34,664 bases of DNA. Origin: WYZ-LMO6 sp964509845 (GTDB lineage: Archaea; Hadarchaeota; Hadarchaeia; Hadarchaeales; WYZ-LMO6). The stretch is from assembly GCA_964509845.1 (NCBI GenBank), contig CAZDZG010000008.1, positions 1 to 34,664 on the forward strand, given 5' to 3'. The first letter of the stretch is position 1, and the number at the start of each line of letters is the position of its first letter. The position numbers and the translations under genes were made by a program. The notes beneath the pieces are model-generated. The model did not search any database, had not been told where the DNA came from, and saw only the letters and a program-made list of their open reading frames with translations. Below, in pieces: positions 30,511-34,664 of this stretch.

Positions 30511-31352
30511 GGCTGGGGATAGCGGGCGCCGGGGCCATGGGGAGCTGGTTCGCCTCCCTGGCCCGCTCGGAGGGATGGGAGGTCTACCTCTTCGACATCC
30601 TCCCTGACAGGGCGGAGGAGGTGGCCAGGAGAACGGGGGCCAGGGCGGTGGGAAGCCTGGAGGAGCTGGGGGAGAGGGCGGAGGTGCTGCTGGTGGCGGT
30701 GCCCATCTCCCGCACCCCCGAGGTGCTCAGGAGGCTGGGGGGGAAGGGGGAGCTCCTGATGGACCTGGCCTCCGTCAAGGCGGAGGTGGTGCGGACCCTG
30801 AGGAGAATCGGGGGACCGGAGACCGCCTCCCTCCATCCCCTCTTCGGGCCCGGGGCCGGGACCCTCAGGGGAAAGGTCGTGATCTCCGTTCCGGTGAGGG
30901 TGGGAAGGAGGTACAGGGAGTTCCTCCGCTTCCTCTCCTCCCGGGGGGCCAGGGTGGTGGAGATGGGGGCGGCGGAGCACGACAGGCTCATGGCGGTCAT
31001 GCAGGCCCTCACCCACTTCGTCCTCCTCTCCTGTGCCGGGGCCCTGGAGGGGGAGAGGGTAAGGGAGGAGCTCTCCACCCCCCTCTTCTCCTCCCTCCTG
31101 CGGCTGGTCAAGGCCTGCCTGGCCTCCGATCCCTCCCTGTGCGGGGAGATTCAGGTGCTCAATCCCCACTCCGGGAGGATCAGGGAGAGGGTGCTGAGGG
31201 TGATGGAGGGGCTCCACCGGGAGCTGAGCTCCGGGAGGACGGAGGGGCTGCGCAGGATCCTGGAGAAGGGGAACAGGAGGTGGGGGGAGGAGGTGGGGAG
31301 GGCCTACCGCTGGCTCTACGAGGAGCTGGAGCGCTCCGGCTCCAGCCCGTAG
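30507..31352 (+). CDS. tyrA: Prephenate dehydrogenase
   Basis: A 281-residue NAD(P)-dependent enzyme for tyrosine synthesis. It has the Rossmann start RLGIAGAGAMGSWFAS, LVAVPISRTPEVL, LMDLASVKAEVVRTL, the HPLFGPGAGTLRG substrate loop, and a helical C-terminal domain with EHDRLMAVMQALTHF. There is no chorismate mutase or ACT domain, so feedback control, if any, lies elsewhere. Last gene of the aromatic operon; its final 37 bases overlap the convergent UPF0282 gene. Confidence 0.92.
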   Translation: MRLGIAGAGAMGSWFASLARSEGWEVYLFDILPDRAEEVARRTGARAVGSLEELGERAEVLLVAVPISRTPEVLRRLGGKGELLMDLASVKAEVVRTLRRIGGPETASLHPLFGPGAGTLRGKVVISVPVRVGRRYREFLRFLSSRGARVVEMGAAEHDRLMAVMQALTHFVLLSCAGALEGERVREELSTPLFSSLLRLVKACLASDPSLCGEIQVLNPHSGRIRERVLRVMEGLHRELSSGRTEGLRRILEKGNRRWGEEVGRAYRWLYEELERSGSSP

Positions 31353-32242
31353 AGCTCCCTCCGCCTCGCCTCCAGGAGCTCCGGTTCCTTCCCCAGCAGC
31401 TCCGCGGCCGTGCACACCCTGTTCCCCCGCCTCTCCGCCTCCTCCCTCACGGGGGCCAGGTACTCGGCGTAGTCCGTGGAGCGCAGGAGGTGGTGGTCCA
31501 CCACCAGCAGGGGGACCCTCCTCGCCAGCCTCCGCAGGTTCTCCCTCGCCCCCTCCAGCTCCCCCTCCCCCAGCAGCCCCCTGAGGTAAAGGGGGGGACC
31601 CCCCACCACCACCGCCCCCGGCTCCCTCCTGAGGATGAAGGAGAGGGCGGAGGGGGGGAGGAGGCCCTGGACATCGGGGGCGTGGACCACGCAGTCCCTC
31701 CCCGCCCTCACGCACAGCATGAGCACCTGGCCCCTCAGGCCGTGGGGGACGGGAGGAGAGAACTCCAGCTCGGTTCCCCCGAAGCTGAACCTCCGCCCGT
31801 CCGCCGCCCTGACCTCCTTCGCCAGACCCGCACAGAACTTGCGCAGGAGGTACCCCCTCTTCCTCTGGGAGGGGGTGATGGAGGAGGAGAAGTCCTTCAT
31901 CAGCACCGTCTTTCCCCGGTACAGCCTCTCCGCCAGGGAGGGGGAGCTCCAGAGCCAGACCCAGTTCTCGAAGGGGGGAAGGTAGTGATCGTAGTGGAAG
32001 TGGCTTATGGTGAGGACCTCGGCCCTCCTCGCCACCCGCTGGATGAGCTCCCTGGAGGAGGAGAGGGCGCGGTACTCCCTCCGGTGGGGGGCCAGGCCGA
32101 ACCTGGGCCCCAGGCAGGAGCCAGGGTCCACCACCAGCTGCAGGTCGGGCGTCCTAACGTACAGGGACATTCCCCTCACCCCCAGGCTCTCGAAGGCCAG
32201 GGGAAGGATGGAGAGCTCCTCCCCCACTGGAACGGCCCTCAT
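31316..32242 (-). CDS. UPF0282-family MBL-fold hydrolase
   Basis: A 308-residue archaeal metallo-beta-lactamase-fold protein. LPLAFESLGVRGMSLYVRT, VDPGSCLGPRFGLAPH, the metal motif SHFHYDHYLPP and the later VVDHHLLRS are the hallmarks of UPF0282. Unlike most MBL proteins the second metal region is HAPDVQG. Function is unknown. ATG at 32242 is chosen; GTG three codons upstream is possible. It diverges from the PAC2 gene with only 39 bases between starts. Confidence 0.88.
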   Translation of the reverse strand: MRAVPVGEELSILPLAFESLGVRGMSLYVRTPDLQLVVDPGSCLGPRFGLAPHRREYRALSSSRELIQRVARRAEVLTISHFHYDHYLPPFENWVWLWSSPSLAERLYRGKTVLMKDFSSSITPSQRKRGYLLRKFCAGLAKEVRAADGRRFSFGGTELEFSPPVPHGLRGQVLMLCVRAGRDCVVHAPDVQGLLPPSALSFILRREPGAVVVGGPPLYLRGLLGEGELEGARENLRRLARRVPLLVVDHHLLRSTDYAEYLAPVREEAERRGNRVCTAAELLGKEPELLEARRRELYGLEPERSSSS

Positions 32243-32251
32243 GCCACCCAC

Positions 32252-32277
32252 CTATTAAACCCCGGGCGAAAAAGAAG
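32252..32277. promoter_or_regulatory. Crossed divergent promoters, UPF0282 / PAC2
   Basis: CTATTAAAC (32252-32260) is 26 bases before the plus ATG at 32282. The minus-strand CTTCTTTTTC (32268-32277) is about 29 bases before the minus ATG at 32242. The arrangement repeats that at 562-600. Confidence 0.45.
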
Positions 32278-32281
32278 TGGG

Positions 32282-32986
32282 ATGCTGTACCTGAACAGGG
32301 TGGAGAGGAGGCGCTTCCGCTCCCAGCTCCTGCTGGCCGGCTTTCCCGGCATAGCCAACGTGGGGAAGGTGGCGGCCGAGTTCCTGATCAGGGAGCTGGG
32401 GGCCACCCTCTTCCTGGAGCTCTACTCCTCCCACCTGCCGGAGTGGACCCTAAGGGAGAAGGATGGGCTGGGGGCCTTCCGGATCAAGCTCTACCGGGCG
32501 AGGAGGGGAGGGAAGAACTTCATCCTGGCCACCTCGGACGCGCAGGCCCTCTCCCCCTTCGGTCAGTACCAGCTCTCCCACCAGCTCCTGGATGCGGTGG
32601 AGGGCTATGGGGTGAGGAAGGTGGTGACCATGGCCGCCTACGTCCTCCCCCCCCACCAGCGAAAGGCGGGGGTGTTCGCCGCCGCCACCAACCCTCCCGC
32701 CTTCAGGGAGTTCTGGGAGAGGGGGGCGGTGGCCCTGGACGGGGGGATGATCGTGGGGATGAACGGCCTGCTGGTGGGGCTGGCGGGACTCAGGGGCTGG
32801 GAAGGGATCTGCCTGATGGGCGCCACGCACGGCGGGGTGGTGGACCTGGAGGCCTCCGCCCAGATCCTCCACCTGCTCTCCCAGGTCTACGGGCTGGACC
32901 TCAAGTTGGATAACCTGGAGAGGTACGCCTCCGTCCTCCCGGAGGTGAAGGAGCCCAGGCCCTCCGAGGAGGGTCCCTACATTTAG
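32282..32986 (+). CDS. PAC2 family (proteasome assembly chaperone-like) protein
   Basis: A 234-residue protein of the PAC2/ATP-grasp-associated family. LLAGFPGIANVGKVAAEFLIRELGA, ELYSSHLPEW, GQYQLSHQLLDAVEGYGV, ATNPPAFREF and MNGLLVGLAGLRGWEGICLMGATHG are typical of archaeal PbaB-like members, which bind the C-termini of proteasomal or other substrates. Precise role unknown. It heads a three-gene set with PUA and NAC genes, and stops three bases before the next ATG. Confidence 0.88.
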   Translation: MLYLNRVERRRFRSQLLLAGFPGIANVGKVAAEFLIRELGATLFLELYSSHLPEWTLREKDGLGAFRIKLYRARRGGKNFILATSDAQALSPFGQYQLSHQLLDAVEGYGVRKVVTMAAYVLPPHQRKAGVFAAATNPPAFREFWERGAVALDGGMIVGMNGLLVGLAGLRGWEGICLMGATHGGVVDLEASAQILHLLSQVYGLDLKLDNLERYASVLPEVKEPRPSEEGPYI

Positions 32987-32989
32987 GGC

Positions 32990-33466
32990 ATGCGGAGGGA
33001 AATCACCGAAAGGGAGCTCCTCAAGCTCCGGGCCCTGGCGGACTATCAGTTCGGGAAGGGGGTGGGCTCCCACCTCTTCTCCCCTCCCCTGTGGGCGGTG
33101 GTGAGCGGGGGGAGGATCAGGCAGGTCTGGAAGGGCAGGGATCCCCTCTGCGCCATCAGGGCCACGGATGGCCTCCTCATCCTTAACCGGGAGGGGGCCA
33201 GGATCCTGCACCGGATCCTTCCCCCAGGAAGGCTCAGGGTGGTGGTGAGGGAGGAGGTGGCGAGGGAGGTGGGGAGGGGGAGGACCGTCTTCGCCAAGCA
33301 CGTGGTGGAGGCCGACCCGGAGATAAGGCCGGGGGAGGAGGTGCTGGTGACCGATCCCTCCGGCAGGTTGCTGGCCACGGGGACGGCCCTCCTGAGCGGA
33401 GAGGAAATGAAAGCGTTTAAGGGGGGTAAGGCGGTGAAGGTGAGGAGGGGGCTCGGTGCTGGGTAG
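32990..33466 (+). CDS. PUA-domain protein
   Basis: A 158-residue protein with a C-terminal PUA RNA-binding domain (residues about 80-155: LRVVVREEVAREVGRGRTVFAKHV, IRPGEEVLVTD, LLATGTALLSGEEM). The N-terminal part (LRALADYQFGKGVGSHLF) resembles the C2 region that precedes PUA in archaeosine transglycosylase and in short archaeal PUA proteins. RNA or ribosome binding is expected; the substrate is unknown. It overlaps the NAC gene by 11 bases, an arrangement I recall from other archaea. Confidence 0.88.
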   Translation: MRREITERELLKLRALADYQFGKGVGSHLFSPPLWAVVSGGRIRQVWKGRDPLCAIRATDGLLILNREGARILHRILPPGRLRVVVREEVAREVGRGRTVFAKHVVEADPEIRPGEEVLVTDPSGRLLATGTALLSGEEMKAFKGGKAVKVRRGLGAG

Positions 33467-33773
33467 AAGGGCGGAGAGGCTCCTGCGCCAGCTCGGGGTG
33501 AAGGCGGTGGAGCTGGAGGGGGTGGAGGAGGTCAGGATAAGGAGGAGGGAGGAGGAGATCGTGATCTCCCCCGCCACCGTCCTCCTCACGGAGGTGGGGG
33601 GACAGAGGGCCTACCAGGTCATGGGGGAGGAAAGAACAGAGAAAGTCATCCCCGAGGAGGATGTGAGGCTGGTGATGGAGCAGACGGGGGCGAGCGAGGA
33701 GGAGGCGAGGGAGGAACTGAGGAAGACGGGAGGGGATCTGGCGGAGGCCATTCTCAGGTTAAAGAAGGGGTAG
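33456..33773 (+). CDS. nac: Nascent polypeptide-associated complex protein
   Basis: A 105-residue archaeal NAC that binds ribosomes as a homodimer and shields emerging chains. Residues 1-60 form the NAC barrel (RLLRQLGVKAVELEGVEEVRIRRREEEIVI, then VGGQRAYQVMGE) and residues 68-105 the UBA domain (EEDVRLVMEQTGASEEEAREELRKTGGDLAEAILRL, given here by its span 33660-33767). GTG start. The message probably ends in the T-rich run just after the stop. Confidence 0.94.
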   Translation: MLGRRAERLLRQLGVKAVELEGVEEVRIRRREEEIVISPATVLLTEVGGQRAYQVMGEERTEKVIPEEDVRLVMEQTGASEEEAREELRKTGGDLAEAILRLKKG

Positions 33774-34598
33774 CTTTCTTTTCTTTCCCTGATTTTCAGC
33801 TTCACGCTCGACCTTCCAAGCGTGTACTAGCCCGTCTTCCGTAACCACCGTCTGGAAGCCCATCCTTTTCAAAAATCTTTCCACTTTCGGATACGTGGGT
33901 TTTCCCCTTACTATATGGTACGCTCCCACCACAACCTTCCGAGTCACTTTGAGCATTTTCCTAGCTCCCCTGAGAGCTTCAAGTTCTGCACCTTCCACGT
34001 CCATCATCATAAAGTCCACCCTCTCCAAGCCGAGCTCTTCACATATGCGGTCTATGGTGCTGGTTCTTACCCTCACGCTTTTACACGTCGGATGGCTTCG
34101 AAAAGAGATGCCCTTGTAGAAGGTATGTCCCCCCGGTCCAAAGCTTCTGTACAAAATCCGGGAGCCCTCGTTTTCTCCTACACCCTTCCCTACTATCAAA
34201 CAGTTGGAGAAGCGGGAGAGGTTCATACTGAGGAACTTTAAGTTTTCTGGATCGGGCTCGATGGCCACTAACAAACCTTCCCTCCCAATCCTATGGAGAG
34301 CCTCCAGCGCTGAGAACCCTATGCACGCTCCCACATCCAAGACCGTCCCACCTTTTTCAGGGCTTAGAATTCTGAAGTAGTCCTCGTCTGGAAGCATTCC
34401 GCTATCTGGAGAAAAGAACCTGTGGGGGAATAGAAGATAACCTCCAATTAGTGGAATCCAAATCGGGAAAAGTCTTGGGCCACCCGGGCGAAGGAAACGC
34501 TTTGCAGAGACCAACCATCCCAAAAGCCATTTCGGCGCTCTCTTCTCCACAGCTTTTTTCAGTTCTTGCCCTGTCTTGGTAAAGATCAGCGCCGGCAA
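33759..34598 (-). CDS. FkbM family methyltransferase, low-GC
   Basis: A 279-residue SAM-dependent methyltransferase. The SAM motif GTVLDVGACIGFSALEAL, AIEPDPENLKFLSMNL, RVRTSTIDRICEELG, DFMMMDVEGAELEALRGA and a final KRMGFQTVV are typical of FkbM proteins, which methylate hydroxyls on sugars or natural products. The hydrophobic N-terminal part (PRLFPIWIPLIGGYLLF) may contact membrane. Base composition differs sharply from the neighbours (28 of 60 G or C in 34141-34200), suggesting recent transfer, perhaps of a surface-glycan gene. TTG at 34598 is the most likely start; the frame stays open to the window edge. Confidence 0.86.
   Translation of the reverse strand: MPALIFTKTGQELKKAVEKRAPKWLLGWLVSAKRFLRPGGPRLFPIWIPLIGGYLLFPHRFFSPDSGMLPDEDYFRILSPEKGGTVLDVGACIGFSALEALHRIGREGLLVAIEPDPENLKFLSMNLSRFSNCLIVGKGVGENEGSRILYRSFGPGGHTFYKGISFRSHPTCKSVRVRTSTIDRICEELGLERVDFMMMDVEGAELEALRGARKMLKVTRKVVVGAYHIVRGKPTYPKVERFLKRMGFQTVVTEDGLVHAWKVEREAENQGKKRKLPLL
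33774..33789 (+). terminator. T-rich stretch after NAC gene
   Basis: CTTTCTTTTCTTTCCC directly follows the NAC stop and could end the PAC2-PUA-NAC transcript. It lies within the 3' end of the convergent FkbM gene, so composition of that gene is an alternative cause. Confidence 0.4.
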
Positions 34599-34600
34599 GC

Positions 34601-34663
34601 TTACCCCAAGACCTCCATCCTCTCCACGTGCCCCCCGCAGTACCTGCGGGCGTAGGTGGAGAC
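34601..34663 (-). CDS. 3' end of a high-GC gene (partial)
   Basis: One minus-strand frame reads VSTYARRYCGGHVERMEVLG followed by TAA at 34601-34603, two bases before the FkbM start. The codon choice (AGG, GAG, GGG, CGC) is that of the resident genes. Only 20 residues are visible, so no family can be named. Confidence 0.35.
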   Translation of the reverse strand, partial: VSTYARRYCGGHVERMEVLG

Positions 34664-34664
34664 C

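Noticed and set aside
1..34664. CRISPR array, insertion sequence or prophage
   Set aside because: No regularly spaced repeats, transposase, integrase or phage structural motifs were found on either strand.

Overview
The window is a dense, high-GC archaeal chromosome segment (arginine mostly AGG, glutamate GAG) with no transposase, CRISPR array or rRNA. Archaeal markers are transcription factor E, NAC, a class III signal peptide pilin, archaeal shikimate enzymes (dehydroquinate synthase II and its partner), an intronless tRNA-Pro without encoded CCA, H+-pyrophosphatase, and HdrA/MvhD with Hyp maturation factors. The gene set is euryarchaeal in flavour and suits an anaerobic, hydrogen-linked lineage; a Hadarchaeota-like or other uncultured archaeon is possible, but I cannot fix the taxon from sequence alone.

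Layout. 1-3961: an MBL-fold hydrolase (cut by the window edge) diverges from a tight operon of fumarate hydratase alpha and beta, queE, queD and a TauE/SafE exporter. 3991-4065: tRNA-Pro(UGG). 4140-4978: a V4R-domain gene, then a 305-base gene-free stretch with strong hairpins. 4979-6677: phosphodiesterase, DUF5615-like protein, alpha/beta hydrolase. 6639-10126 (minus): pyrophosphatase, macro-domain protein, RsmA. 10186-11932: a cyclophilin-like/SWIM fusion overlapping endonuclease III and a small membrane protein. 11859-15017: HD phosphohydrolase, EF-Tu domain II-like protein, and the minus operon tfe, HD protein, ahcY. 15113-17687: iron-type alcohol dehydrogenase followed by decayed copies of its own 3' end, then an SDR dehydrogenase coupled to a NIPSNAP protein. 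17684-22201: hypE diverging from hypA, ATPase-type hypB and hypF. 22198-24605 (minus): mvhD and hdrA. 24664-26971: two paralogous MinD/ParA ATPases on opposite strands, a two-TM coiled-coil protein and a pilin-like protein. 27062-31352: a five-gene operon for early shikimate steps plus tyrA. 31316-33773: UPF0282 MBL protein, then PAC2, PUA and NAC genes. 33759-34598: an FkbM methyltransferase of clearly lower GC, followed by the 3' end of another gene.

Organisation. Genes within operons are usually joined by ATGA, GTGA or TTGA overlaps. Every convergent protein-coding pair overlaps at its 3' ends, four of them through a shared CTAG or CTAA. Divergent pairs are separated by 38-103 bases, with TATA-like patches typically 24-29 bases from each start codon, which implies many leaderless mRNAs. 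The main functional themes are hydrogen/heterodisulfide electron flow (hyp genes with hdrA-mvhD), aromatic amino acid synthesis, 7-deazaguanine tRNA modification, proteostasis, and a putative MinD/pilin surface module that is the best candidate for something undescribed.
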